Shown in pieces: positions 35,186 to 46,639 of a stretch of DNA of 64,000 nt; position 1 is the stretch's first letter, and each line of letters begins with the position of its first letter. The stretch spans positions 1,113,487 through 1,177,486 of the forward strand of contig CABFPE010000136.1 of the NCBI GenBank assembly GCA_900660155.1. Direction: 5' to 3'. The position numbers were made by a program, and so were the translations under genes. This stretch comes from Hofstenia miamia (taxonomy: Eukaryota > Xenacoelomorpha > Acoela > Hofsteniidae). Below the pieces are notes generated by a model. That model did not search any database. It saw nothing but the letters and a program-made list of their open reading frames with translations, and was not told the DNA's origin.

Positions 35186-36367
35186 CAGGGGTTGGAAAAA
35201 ATTATTTGGAGAGCTAGCAATTAATTCGTTCATTGTCAATTAATTAATTGATAATTGGCAAATCAAAAATTAATTAATTGCAATTAATTGGTAATTAGAC
35301 AAAAAATAAAGTGTCAACTAAATCTTGGGTAAACCTAGTCTTTAGCAACATTTTATATGCTTTGAAATAGCAATAATAGTGCAACTAAAGTGTAACAAAA
35401 TATAAATTGAAGGAAAAATCTAAATTCAGTTTTTCAATTTAGTCTGCTGATGCCACAATCACCTTCTGCACAGTCTCCTTTCCCCATAAGTTTTTGTTCA
35501 TTTTCAGAAATATTTGTGCTCCAAATTCATAGGAAGCAGATTTTGTCGCAAATCACTGAAGCAGAATTCAGTGGAACTAAACAAGTGCTCTGCAATGTTT
35601 GACGTTGCCAAAATATATCTCGTTTCCTTAAAATTCGGCTGGATTGTTGTTTTTTGCTTTTTTACTAGACGCATAAAAAAGTCCTCAGTCTCTTCTACTA
35701 TTTCTATTGGCTCTGTTAGGCGTAGACCATCAGATGCTTCTTTTTCGTCAGCCCTCATTGCATTCTCTATCCCCGTCTGGATCTTGGCTATTGCAGATTC
35801 AATGGCTTTTGAATGCACAATATCAGCATCAGCAGCCAGGTAATAGGACATGCCTTTGACAAGCCATTCTTGATGTCTGTATTTCAAGTGATTTAAGATA
35901 TTAGTCCAACCAGTGCCCTTCTTTTGTATGATAGTAATTCCACATGCACATTTCCATTTTCCGTCATCTGCATTATCCCAGTTAAAATGCTTGGAAGCAA
36001 GTGCTTTCTGGCAGACATAGTAAAATAACTGAAATGCGCTACAATGAACTGACTGTATGCTCAGTACGTAAGGAATGACTGATGATCAACAGAAGAGTGA
36101 AAGACAGAACAGCGCAGTGCAAGTGGATTGCGTCATTAATTGAACTGCAATTGAATTACATGTATTGGCAACACTGAATGCAAACAATCACGAAAAAACA
36201 AGGCATTTCCTGGATTCAAATGTATGCATGAATGAAAAGGCAATTAATTGCAATTAATTGGCTACTCATCAATTAATTAATTGAAATTGGTCGAGTGCAA
36301 CAATTAATTAATTGAACTCAATTAATTGTAATTAATTGGGTCCCCAATTAATTTTTTCCAACCCCTG
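35186..36367 (-). mobile_element. hAT element, internally deleted
   Basis: The inverted ends are CAGGGGTTGGAAAAAATTA at 35186 and the complement ending CCAACCCCTG at 36367. Flanking octamers ATCACAAA and ATTAAAAA agree at six of eight positions, a plausible aged 8-bp target duplication. Subterminal DNA is packed with ATTAATTAATTG repeats at both ends. Only the 3' part of a transposase remains. Confidence 0.8.
35504..35887 (-). pseudogene. hAT transposase C-terminal remnant
   Basis: The minus-strand open frame of 127 codons ends with KETRYILATSNIAEHLFSST then FSDLRQNLLPMNLE, the hAT dimerisation motif (LPTSN..ER.FS....FSD.R..L.P). The N-terminal BED finger and RNase-H core are gone. The frame itself is intact and may only look gene-like because it is recent. 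Confidence 0.75.
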
Positions 36368-36429
36368 ATTAAAAATCAACTCAAATATTTGAAAAGACAT
36401 CTATTTACAAACAGGTTTTTGAATAGGCA

Positions 36430-38722
36430 TGTTCTTTCTTATATTGACATCTCGCAAAGAGCCCTCTAATGTACATTGACGCCACTGCAGTAATCGAAGC
36501 CTTAAATCCTTCGAGAAAATTTCCTAGCACCCCACCTAACCAAATGGTTCCATTGCTCACGCAAAAAATCGAAGAAGCTCTGCTTTCAAACTTGAGCAAA
36601 ACATTCCTGATAAGTTTGCTGACATGCAAAAAGCACTTAGAAAGCCAGTTACCAATTCATACGCCCAAGAAATCGTAATTACTAAATTGAAGGAATTCAA
36701 AGGTGATTTTAAATCCTTTACAGAAGCTAACGAAGAGAAAGTCATAGAGATCTTTAATTACCTAGACGCAAACGTAAGCTAGTGTCCGTCAGCATGGAAA
36801 AATGAATAGAGAAACGAGCACTCACGACCATTACTAGTTAAATTTGACTCTCACTGGACGGCTAGTAAGTTGCTCAGGAGGGGCTTTAAATTGCGCAATT
36901 GTGACGGGGCAATCTTTATCCAGCCTTCTTTGTCGCCCACAGATCAGGTCTGAAGGAAGCAACTAGTTTCTAAACAGCGAGATCTCATCAACAACGACAA
37001 CATGGATCCAAATGCATAAGAATTTGTGATATGACACTTTTTGTCAATGGGTCTGATGTGAAGATTGATATCTGACTTACTAGTGAGCTCTCAATAGATC
37101 TCATCAACGCCTAAAGCTTACAGACTATCAAACAACAACTCAATCTTTCTGACTACTTAGATATCAAATCTCCTCATTTATGTTTCTTCACAGAAACTTG
37201 GCTCTCAGCTGATATTTCAAACTCTGAACTGACAGCATTTGTGAATTATACCACCTTAGCGTGTTCTGACCGTGCTACCGGTCCACACGGTGGACTGCTG
37301 ATGCTAGGTCACCACGACCTTCCCTTAATTACCTTCGAAATTGAGGGTTTTGCGATTACATTGTTTGAATATACTTTCTAACTCTATACTGTTCTTCGTT
37401 CTCGTCTATAAACCACCCGTTTCTTCTCAGTATCGCTGTGAGGCTACAGAACTCATCAAAAAGTTAAACGATCTTTTCAGCATGTATAATAAACTGAAAG
37501 TTGATCAATGCCTATCCGGAAAATTCTTCATTCTTGAGTATTTAAACATGCCACATAGTTGTTTCACTACCTTTACCAGCTCAAACTGCTATAATCAAGA
37601 ATTACTAGGTGCTTTTGACGAGCTCAATCTTCAGCAACTTGTTGCCTCCGCCACACATGTCTCTGGTAACATGTTAGGCGTAGTTCTTGTAGACAACCTC
37701 GATTGTACTCATGTTACGGTTGGGGAGTTAACTTACTCGGATCATTTCCCTGTGCGTATAATCATTACGCGCCGACTGTGACAGTGTTTCTCCACACAAA
37801 GTTTTCTCTCAATCGCAATTCAATCCCGACCACTTCAACAATGCATCTCATTTCTGTTCCAAGCAACTTCTTTACCATGTCCGTGAATTTCATCTCCGAA
37901 TGGTATAGACTTGTTTTTGAGACTTTCAAATGCACATGTCAACTGAAAATGAAGTGCAGAAGTTCGTTCCCTTACTACTATACCTCGAACACCATTCGCA
38001 TTGCCAACAAATTGCGCACAGCTGAAAAGAATTCTTACAATCCTAACTACATAAACCTCCTTAACAATGACTTTATGAATTCAGTATATCTGGATAAACA
38101 AGCCTTATTTTGCTCCCTCAACCCAAAATCCTCTCGCGACTGCTTCCACTTCATTCGATCTCTTAAATGCAGTGAAATGCCTACCGTCATCATTATACCT
38201 TGACAATACTCGCTACAGTAGCAATATTTCCATTGCTAATGCTTTCAACGATTACTTTATTTCTAGTTATCAGCAACATGCCCCATGCTTTTCCCCTTTT
38301 GATGAAACTCATGAGGGTCCTATCAAGCTTGTTGATTTATCATGGACTACCTTGAATATATCGATTTCACTTTCCCAACTCAAAACATGCGCCAATAATA
38401 ACGATTCCTTGCCAACGTTTTTCCTCGAACGTTGTCATGATGTCCTGGCTCCTCTAGTGGACAAACTCTTTTATTTTGTCACGAAAACGCAAGCTTGGAA
38501 GCTTGGCCATCAATTTGGAAATGCGCTTTCATCACTCCTATATTAAAATCTGGCAATACAGAGAACATCAGAAATTATCGACCCATAAGTTTCTTACCTT
38601 CTCTTTCATTAATACTTTATTTGTTACTTTCTTTCCCCCGGACTCAGTTCAAAGCTCTCAAAGCAACAACACGGTTTTATGAAAGGAAAGTCTACGGTAA
38701 CCCAACTGATTCATTATCTTGA
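36430..38722 (+). mobile_element. LINE with ORF1 remnant, endonuclease and start of RT
   Basis: It is a degenerate plus-strand non-LTR element of CR1/Jockey type. An ORF1-like part (about 36470-37010) contains FIQPSLSPTDQV, the usual ORF1 C-terminal pattern. An apurinic-type endonuclease follows, with FTETWLSADISNSELT near 37190 and LTYSDHFPVRIII near 37740 (catalytic SDH). The reverse transcriptase begins at about 38400 with WKCAFITPILKSGN and IRNYRPISFLPSLSLI, then the element is cut off near 38722, before the palm domain. Several stops and frame changes interrupt it. Confidence 0.8.
37341..37781 (+). pseudogene. LINE endonuclease domain fragment
   Basis: The open stretch of 146 codons covers the middle and end of the endonuclease: VLVYKPPVSSQYR, later LGVVLVDNLDCTHVTVGE and YSDHFPV. 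The SDH catalytic motif is present. The N-terminal strands lie upstream in other frames, near 37190-37330. Confidence 0.7.
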
Positions 38723-38747
38723 TTGGTTCTTGAAGTAGTTATTTACC

Positions 38748-38795
38748 CCAGACGGTCTTAGCAAAATCAGCTCTTCGGTTTGCTAAGAGTAACTT
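38748..38795 (+). repeat. Small hairpin motif, copy 1
   Basis: CTTAGCAAA ... TTTGCTAAG closes a short loop, followed by AACTTGAA. A diverged copy lies at 40911-40960. Confidence 0.5.
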
Positions 38796-39016
38796 GAAAG
38801 CATTTTCTTGATGTAAATAAAGCTTAGAAGGGAATAAAAGCAGTCCAAATTCGATCTGAGCATTATTCGCAGCACAATCAGCATTTTCGCAATGTCATTT
38901 TTAAGGGAATGACCCTTAATAAAACGTTGATTGTGCAGTTAATAATGATCAGATCGACTTCGGGCCACAATTATTCTCTTCTAAATTACATTTTACATCG
39001 AGAAAAACCTTTTCAG
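38796..39016. repeat. Large hairpin with ~105-bp arms
   Basis: The left arm (TTCTTGATGTAAAT..., ..GATCTGAGCATTATT..) is the imperfect reverse complement of the right arm (..AATAATGATCAGATC.., ..ATTTTACATCGAGAA). They meet at AAGGGaatgaCCCTT near 38907 with a 5-nt loop. Its compactness suggests a foldback-type MITE. No target duplication was identified. Confidence 0.75.
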
Positions 39017-39099
39017 CTTATTTAAAGCCATGACTAGTTAAAATTGTTTGATTCACTAACGTCCTACATTATCCTCCATCTATAATAATTCATGTTAGG

Positions 39100-39745
39100 A
39101 TTTTTTAAAAAGTATCGGACTAGATCTCTTCTAAAAAACAATGGTACTAATATTTTATTCCACATGCCATCTTCTTTAATTTGTGGGAGAAGAAATTATC
39201 GAATTTTAAGTCATTGTCTATTAATACACCTTGATAGTTTATACATTTGCTTTGACTAATTTCATTATCACAAACATTAATTTTAATATTTTCACTAAGC
39301 TTTTGTTGTTGTTTAGATGAAAAAGATGATAAATTGAGTTTTGTCAGAATTGATTTTTAGTTTATTACAATTGAAAAAAGTTATGAGGTTTCCAATATTT
39401 TTGTCAAATGTTTAGTCTACTCAAATGGATTTTTTGCTGTTCGTAATATACAAGTATCACTTGCGTATTGGTAAATAGTTCCATTTGTCAAGGATTTTGA
39501 AATTTCATTTACGTATAGTGCAAATATAATAAGGTCTAGTACAGTTCCTTGGGGTACACCTAAATTTGTAATAGTATATTCTGAAAAAATGTCAATTTTT
39601 ACTCGTTGTTTGCGATTACTTAGAAAACTCACAAATAAAATTTATTGCATTAATACTAAAACCTTGTCACCTTAATTTTTCTCTTAAAATATCAAAATTC
39701 ATTGAGTTAAATGCTTTATTTAAATCAATCTATTAAAAAATACTT
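39100..39745 (-). mobile_element. LINE reverse transcriptase remnant (palm region)
   Basis: The minus-strand order of motifs is correct for a LINE RT: IDLNKAFNSMNFDILREKLR near 39730 (motif A), LSNRKQRVKI then NLGVPQGTV near 39550, QYASDTCIL near 39450 where YADD has become YASD, and NKLKINSDKTQFIIF near 39350. The altered catalytic box and several frame breaks show it is inactive. Both ends are truncated. Confidence 0.75.
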
Positions 39746-39856
39746 AAGATATGTTTATTCAGAAAATTTAGTATGGATGTAACTTACTGCTTAATCTACT
39801 TCCAATATACCAAAAAAAATCAGTCGTTTTCAAAAATTTTAGTTCAATAGTAATAG

Positions 39857-40168
39857 TATTAAGCGCCATTATAATAATCACACAACAATATTAAACGCCA
39901 TTATAGTAATAAAAATTATTATTATTATTACGCTGTATGACTGATATTCGGTGATTTCCTTGTATTGAGCGCCCTGTGCATTTTTGCGTTTAATTTTTTC
40001 GATTTCAATGAAACTTGGTTTGTAGCTTCGCTATGCAATGCTTCAATTGTGGTTTAAGTTTGAGCAAGATAAAGGAGAATGGTGCTTCCAAATTTTGATA
40101 AAATTAACTATTATAAGGGCGCTCAATACTAACAATAAATTGAAGTATTATTATAAGGGCGCTTAATA
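39857..40168. mobile_element. TTAA-flanked MITE with doubled terminal repeats
   Basis: The ends read TATTAAGCGCC at 39857 and GGCGCTTAATA ending at 40168, so TTAA flanks inverted GCGCC/GGCGC termini as in piggyBac-type insertions. A second inner pair (ATTAAACGCCATTATAGTAAT and its partner AACTATTATAAGGGCGCTCA) repeats the same signal about 30-40 bp inside. There is no coding capacity in 312 bp. Confidence 0.65.
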
Positions 40169-40910
40169 TTTCATTGTAATTTCTTATTTAATATTTGTAC
40201 ATATTACTGTNAATTATTGTATATCCTCCACTCATTGATTTTTTCCCTTTTTCTTAAAAAAATTTAATTCAAATAGTAAGATCAGTAATTTGTTGTAAGA
40301 AATTATCGAATTTCATTTTCCAAAAGGACCATCCAGTAGAGTCAGGAGAAAATGGTCCAGGGTTAGGGAGTTTTTCCATTCACTTTATTAAGCTGCTATG
40401 ACAAATGAGTTTCTCAATTCACAAGATAGCAACCAAATCAACGTGGTTTTCCACAATTATATAAGGAGCATTTATATAATTATAATTATAACTAGGCCTA
40501 CAACATAATACAGAAAGAATCGTTGGATTTCTTTACTTGTAACTTAAGTGATTAAGAGGGGGACATGAAACTACCGCATTATAATTCCTTGCCTTTTCTG
40601 ACCCGAATACTCATAATGTGTAGAAAATTATCACTAAACACTTATTGGATCTGCAAGAACTAAATTATAAAATATTAACTTGTTGTGCGTGATCCTTAAA
40701 ATTCTACATCAACTAGTTAATTCATATGTATTAATTATAATAAATCATAAATTCGTCTTAATTATATTTGATTTCTCANCGCTTAATATTTCATTGTAAT
40801 TTCTTATTTAATATTTGTACATATTACTGTTAAATGATAAACGAGATGATAACATACAACAATCTACATATTTGATCAATTTTTCCCAAACTTCTTGAAA
40901 TAATTTTTCC

Positions 40911-40960
40911 AGCCGGGCTTAGCAAACTCAGCTACTGGGTTTGCTTAAAGCAACTTGAAG
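40911..40960 (+). repeat. Small hairpin motif, copy 2
   Basis: Here CTTAGCAAA ... TTTGCTTAAAG and CAACTTGAA parallel the motif at 38748-38795. Confidence 0.45.
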
Positions 40961-41772
40961 AGGACTTTCTTGGAATCACACTGTGAAGTAAAAGAATTTG
41001 GTTAAATATCTTTGGACGAAAAACTTTAATTGTTTATTATACTTCCAACAATTTTTGTCATATCTGTCTTTCTGATTAATGCATTGTTTGGTAATCATTT
41101 TCTTTCCNTGATTAAGAGGGGGACATGAAACTACCGCATTATAATTCCTTGCCTTTTCTGACCCGAATACTCATAATGTGTAGAAAATTATCACTAAACA
41201 CTTATTGGATCTGCAAGAACTAAATTATAAAATATTAACTTGTTGTGCGTGATCCTTAAAATTCTACATCAACTAGTTAATTCATATGTATTAATTATAA
41301 TAAATCATAAATTCGTCTTAATTATATTTGATTTCTCAGAGAGAATCATGATAAATGTGTTGATATTACTCCAATCTGCCTAGTGAGCACTTTTGGATTT
41401 CTCTATTGCTGCATAAATTAGAATGTAGACAAATGAGATTGAAATGCAATAGAAATTTAAAATGATTTTGTTGTTAATTTTGTCCGAATAATTATTCTAA
41501 ATATTTTATTGATTGACTTTGCGTGTTCCTACTCTATACATCTGGTTTCAATTTATAATATTATATTTACTAATATTTTCTATTTATGTTACATTTTACA
41601 AAATCAGATTTGCTACAGAAACGTGTTGGTTTTAATGAAAAGCCTAATATCCTGTTTGTAGAGCAGCAGCATATGTAACCAGAAAAGCTGAATAGGCTTT
41701 GAAGTTCGTCAAGTATTCCGAGGGTTAACATATTTCGTCCTCTTTTGTTTCAGTAATGCAGTTTGAAATCAN

Positions 41773-43024
41773 GGTTTCCCTGATGTTCTCTGCTATAGGT
41801 GTCAACTCTCGCAATTCGTTCATTTTTCATGAGAAAATTTCCAAGTATTTCTCATACAAGAAAATGCCTTTTATTGCAATTAGGAGCATCATCTGTGCAT
41901 GTGCTTTACATCTTTATAGAAAAAGCTGATGTTATCCACTACTTCTTGCTCCGATATGTCGCCAGGATCATTCTTTCCACTCTTTTCATTATGTCATAGT
42001 AGCGATACTTTTGCTCCCACATATTGGTCCATATGATATCATTAACTCCTGAAAATAGCATTACTGCCCACGGCTGGCATTTCTCTATTTCATCTCTCAG
42101 TTCTTGGAGTTGGATGTGTTTGCTCTTCCTCTTGTGTATAACTGATCTGGGGTGATGTTTCCTTCTATGTAAATGCGTTCCTTATTGTCATTTTCTAGCA
42201 ATATCTTTTTCATTCTCTTGTAATCTTCCCATTCTCTCATTTCTAGGGCTTTGCGTTGTGAATTCACATATGATTTGTATTCATTTAGAAATGCTTTTGC
42301 TGGTCTTACCTCCTTCAGGAGTCTCCATCTTCACAGTACCATGGGTATTGCAATTGTACATAGTAAGATTTTTGTATCGACGAGTCTCTCAATCTCATCA
42401 TAAGTGCCCGTTGTGTTGGATGCCATTGCTAAGCCAATGGTGGCGGGGTAGTTCATTTTCGCTTCTGGGATTGTCTCCCAGAATGATTGCGTTAGGCCCC
42501 ATTTGCTTAATTTCATTCATATGCGTTCTTGTATATCAATTTTTGATGTAATGCATTCAACGTTGACTGCGATCTGATTGAAAGGCTTGAACAGTTCTTC
42601 TAGTTCTGTGCACGTGAATGCCTCAGTAAACATTAGTTTCATCATTGCAACTGTTTGTTGTTCCCTTATTCTCTGGTAATTTCTTTCTGCTATCTCCTTC
42701 TTTTCTTTTGTTACTTTTATTTCTACCAGGAATTGCTCATCGTCAGTGTCAATCTACTTGATTGTGCTATCTTGGCTAGTGTCTCCCCACTTTTCAATAT
42801 TTATTCTATCAATCATTGTCTGTGTCTTCAGGGATAGTAACAGCTGCGATGAAGTTAGTAGTAGATCTTCCTTAGTGATTTCTGGTTGTGTTTTTGTCAC
42901 CATTTCGCATATCTCCACTGGCGTTGTAATTCCACCTTTCTTTAGCATTTTGGCTCTTTTGATTATTTTCATAAATGTGCATCACGGGCTGTTTCTGGCA
43001 TGATGTTTCATGTTCTCGTCTATT
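41773..43024 (-). pseudogene. Orphan contig with decayed coding tract of unknown family
   Basis: This contig stands between two copies of the same flank and has no overlap with its neighbours. Its minus strand has long coherent, lysine/glutamate-rich peptide, e.g. GGITTPVEICEMVTKTQPEI, EAFTCTELEELFKPFNQIAV and WEDYKRMKKILLENDNKERI. It is richer in G and C than its neighbours. It is broken in a few places. No family was recognised; a host gene, transposon or old virus copy are all possible. Confidence 0.35.
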
Positions 43025-43198
43025 NCAAAATCAGATTTGCTACAGAAACGTGTTGGTTTTAATGAAAAGCCTAATATCCTGTTTGTAGAGCAGCAGCATA
43101 TGTAACCAGAAAAGCTGAATAGGCTTTGAAGTTCGTCAAGTATTCCGAGGGTTAACATATTTCGTCCTCTTTTGTTTCAGTAATGCAGTTTGAAATCA

Positions 43199-44012
43199 CT
43201 TAATTCCTCCTTGACAACAGTGGCCAATTTGAGCTTATGCACCACTACTGCTGCATCCAATTCATTGTCATTTCATAATTAAACATTTTGGAGTTTGAAT
43301 AAAGTCTCATCAAGCAACGTTTGTATGCTCAATTATATCTTTACACCACTGACTAAAACCATGACTGACCAAAGGTTGTCACAACTTTGAGAAAGAGCTC
43401 CCATTCTTGATCTCTTTTCGGAGAATTCGAAAATTAATAAAAAATTGGGTGCAGGAGTAAAGCTTCCATTTTAAACTCTGTAGTTTTGTCCAAAATCAGG
43501 TTTTATAATGCTATATTTTAGCTGTGCTGTGTAAAGCTAAGCTGTAAACTACAACCATTCTCAAACAGAAAAAGCAATTTCAGTAGTGAATCAATAAAAT
43601 AGAAACAGCCTTAATTAGCAAGTCTATGTTAAAAATATTGAATTAGCAAAATACGAACTATTTGGATAGTTGTTTCGCTATTGTATCATCAGCTTAGAAA
43701 AATCTAATGAACGTGAGAATTTATTTAATTAAAGCATAAATAATTAAAAATACAGAATTTTGTTTACAATGTTGAGAATGCTCTGTAATATTTTGAGTTA
43801 GGTTTAAAAAGCAGCATGGACCTATTATATTGTTTAAATTCGAGATGATGGTGCTATTGAATAGATCGCGGAATTTGAGAGAAGGATAATATATCCTTAG
43901 CATTACTAAGCAATTCAAACCCACAGCTAATGTCTGGTTCAAATTAATTGACACCTTTATAATTATATATTTTTTATTGGTAACTAGGTGACACACGTTC
44001 TCTTTTTTATTA
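43199..44012. other. No feature recognised
   Basis: AT-rich unique-looking sequence following the contig join region. Confidence 0.45.
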
Positions 44013-45403
44013 CACGTGCCATAAAATGCATTGCGACCATATGCAAGGGGTGACACATGATCCATGTTTATGAATGCCGTAGCCTGTCAGGAGCAGCAGT
44101 TGTGATCGCAATCCATTTTTAATTGCCCTTTCAGACAATTACAAATTTCAACAGCGCTTCATTCATTTCTTTCACTAAGTTTTGCAACTGAGCATTCAAA
44201 TACATTAATTGCATTAAAGTTACACATTGACAACAGGAACTATTATCCAACAGACATATTCAAATTAGTTTTTTTAATTAATTTGTTTAAAGTGGTATTG
44301 GGTCTAATTATAATTTTACACTGTTGATGAGTTTGTCGAATGCCATAAAATATTTATTTAAGTGAATTTCGATGTTGTCTTTTCAGTTACATATTTGATA
44401 CGGGTATTTAATAAACTTCGAGATTATATTTTAAGTGCCTGTAAATGCTCCCGCATTGAGTGGGAGATTACTCCCGCTTTTGAACATTGCTTCATGTTTC
44501 CGTTCTGAATATAAAATATCCAGCTTTTATTTTCGATTGCGAAAGAATCAATTTTGCAATATTTTGTAAATTCCAATTTGTAAATATTTGTTTTAATTAA
44601 TTTTTTTATAGTGTTTTATAAAATTAGACCTATTTTTCATTTACGAACATTTTTATTTTCTTATTGAGGGTTGGCCATTAAATATTTATTTTATTGATAA
44701 TTTAGGTTGATTAATTTTAAACTTTCAGAATGCAATGCAATGTATTAATGGAATACAGAACTAATTTTGGTCTTTGAAAACAAAGTTACCACACCATGTA
44801 CTCCAATGGAGTTCTTTAAAGAACCGAAATGAATTATTTTCTAATTATAGTGACAATTTTTTAAATTCTTATAAGAACTTGAAATATTTTTAAATAAAGT
44901 TTAAGTTGGTAGCAGTTCCATATATGTGTAATTGCATACCGCAAATTTCAACAATAGAGTTTACATTATATGTATTATATATGTAATAAATTAAGAAAAA
45001 TATTTTTTTCGCAACTGTTAATTTGTGATGATAATTCCTTCTAACCCAATAACTGCGATCCCAGTTTCCATCTTGGCTTCGTACACATTTTGAAAGTTTT
45101 TATGTTCTAAGCGAAGGTTCTAATAATTATGATTTATTGCTTGACGCCATACATTATGTATTTAAAGAGGGTGTTGTTCTTTGCTGTAATAATGTTCATT
45201 TCTACATTTATATGACTCAGTAAACGCACTTGTTGTACACGCTCAATTTCCATCCCTACACGAATTGCTACTAATTTCGACCTGCCACACGATCCATTTT
45301 CTGGATTGGTACCACAATTTTGCATCGCTATTTAGACAAAAAGAGATTGTGTGCCACCCCTTTGAATAGGAGTAACAATGCATTTTATGGAACGTGTGAC
45401 ACT
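44013..45403. repeat. Inverted pair of ~45-bp repeats
   Basis: CACGTGCCATAAAATGCATTG ... AAGGGGTGACAC at 44013-44056 is the inverted, diverged partner of the stretch ending at about 45400 (GTGCCACCCC ... CAATGCATTTTATGGAACGTG). They may be the ends of a ~1.35 kb non-autonomous transposon, but I could not define the termini or a target duplication. Confidence 0.35.
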
Positions 45404-45556
45404 TGCTTTATACCGCAAATGTAAAGATTGTCGCAATGCTAAGCTATTATCATAAAGAATGTTAAAAGACAAATAGAAACAACAGAGGAAGAAAACAGGT
45501 TCATATGTCAATACTTGGTGTGGCATAAATGCGATGGGCTTTTTACAAGTTTCCAC
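45134..45556 (-). other. Two short minus-strand open stretches, unidentified
   Basis: Adjacent open frames (45134-45325 and 45332-45556) include GRSKLVAIRVGMEIERVQQ. They lie partly within the inverted-repeat interval. I do not recognise them and no splice logic connects them. Confidence 0.15.
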
Positions 45557-45559
45557 AAT

Positions 45560-46150
45560 TGACGCATCTTAAAGCCGCACTTTTATTGAGGCTCAATTAA
45601 TTCTTGCTTGGTTTTAAGTGTTTCGATTTTCAAATGCTGTGTAAGAATAGCCCAAAGATTTTCGATTGAAAATATCTGGTGAATTGCATGCCTATTGACA
45701 GTATTTAGTTATAGAGCTTTTGCCTGTGTGACAAGGTGCTCCATCTTGCTTAAATATAGCATTGTCGTCATCAAGCCCCTTGCTTGCTTGTGGTATCATG
45801 CTGTTTGTTAGCACATTGACGTAATTATCGGAGTTCATGTTGTCCTCCACAACGTGTAGTTCTCCTGTACCATTGCATCCTCTTTATGGTCGGATGTTTC
45901 AATGTGGGAATGGTAAGTTTTTAATGCCCTACTTTATGCCAAGCTCAAGATGATGAGGCGGCCTGATGTTCAAACATTTGCTCATCAGAAACAATACGTT
46001 TTCACAATCTTCCATTGTCCATGTTTAATACTTCTTTTAAGTGATGAAACGCATAACTAGTGTAGTCAAGGTTTTCTCTTACGTTTTGCATTTGAAAAAA
46101 CACATTGAATGGTGCTGATGATGAATTGTTGGTGCAATGAGCCAAATGCT
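45560..46150 (-). pseudogene. Tc1-type transposase remnant
   Basis: The minus strand gives the catalytic D-D-E neighbourhood in order: SDEQMFEHQA near 45985, MNSDNYVNVLTNSMIPQASK near 45840, FKQDGAPCHTGKSSITKYC near 45745 (second Asp) and IENLWAILTQHLKIETLKTK near 45650 (Glu), ending TAA near 45585. A stop after KYC and several frame changes make it inactive. The N-terminal helix-turn-helix and the inverted ends were not found. Confidence 0.75.
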
Positions 46151-46293
46151 TCAAATTACTCACAAGTTGATAAGATTGTCACTTATTATGAAACAGTATG
46201 CTTTAGAATACGATTGGTAGTAAGAGTAGTAAACGATATATATATTTAATCAATCATTTTATTGTTATTACACAGATTAATTAGATTTCAGTT

Positions 46294-46515
46294 ATGCCTC
46301 CAATTTCGCTGTCCTACCTCAAAAATTTGAGCGATGCCCAGTTTGCCTCCGCTGTTGGTGGTCTGAAGAAAGACGCCATCATTTCGTTCTTACGCCAAGC
46401 GGTCACTGCTCTCTCTACCTCGACTCCGTCCTCCAATGATGGCCCTGGCGTCATATCATCCTTATCTGAATCCCTCACAAAGCTTTCCTCTGATGTTTCC
46501 TCACTACAATCCTAA
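46294..46515 (+). CDS. Short ORF, possibly a LINE ORF1 N-terminus
   Basis: A 73-codon ORF starts MPPISLSYLKNLSDAQFASA and ends serine-rich with a TAA-like early stop. It is distinctly GC-richer than its neighbours and lies upstream of unrelated DNA. Its composition fits the start of a LINE ORF1 or other repeat protein; there is no firm match. Confidence 0.3.
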   Translation: MPPISLSYLKNLSDAQFASAVGGLKKDAIISFLRQAVTALSTSTPSSNDGPGVISSLSESLTKLSSDVSSLQS

Positions 46516-46639
46516 ATGTTCTCCTAGAGCAAGCAGCAGTATTTTTAGTTTAGAAATCACAAGTAGAGCAGACTGCAAAAATCTCAGCCTGAAAAGAAAA
46601 GGTAGAGCAAGCAGCACTATTTCATATTTATAAAACACA

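Larger units (their letters stand above)
40160..43198. other. Scaffold region with interleaved contigs
   Basis: Single Ns at 40211, 40779, 41108, 41772 and 43025 join contigs whose ends are exact copies of one another: 40160-40210 equals 40780-40830, 40549-40778 equals 41109-41338, and 41599-41771 equals 43026-43198. The contigs therefore overlap as first-with-third, second-with-fourth and fourth-with-sixth. The linear order printed here is not the genomic order, and these duplications are not biological. Confidence 0.9.

Noticed and set aside
40549-41338. A 230-bp repeat pair that could be read as transposon ends or a segmental duplication
   Set aside because: The copies are identical and each abuts a single N, so a contig-overlap artefact explains them better.
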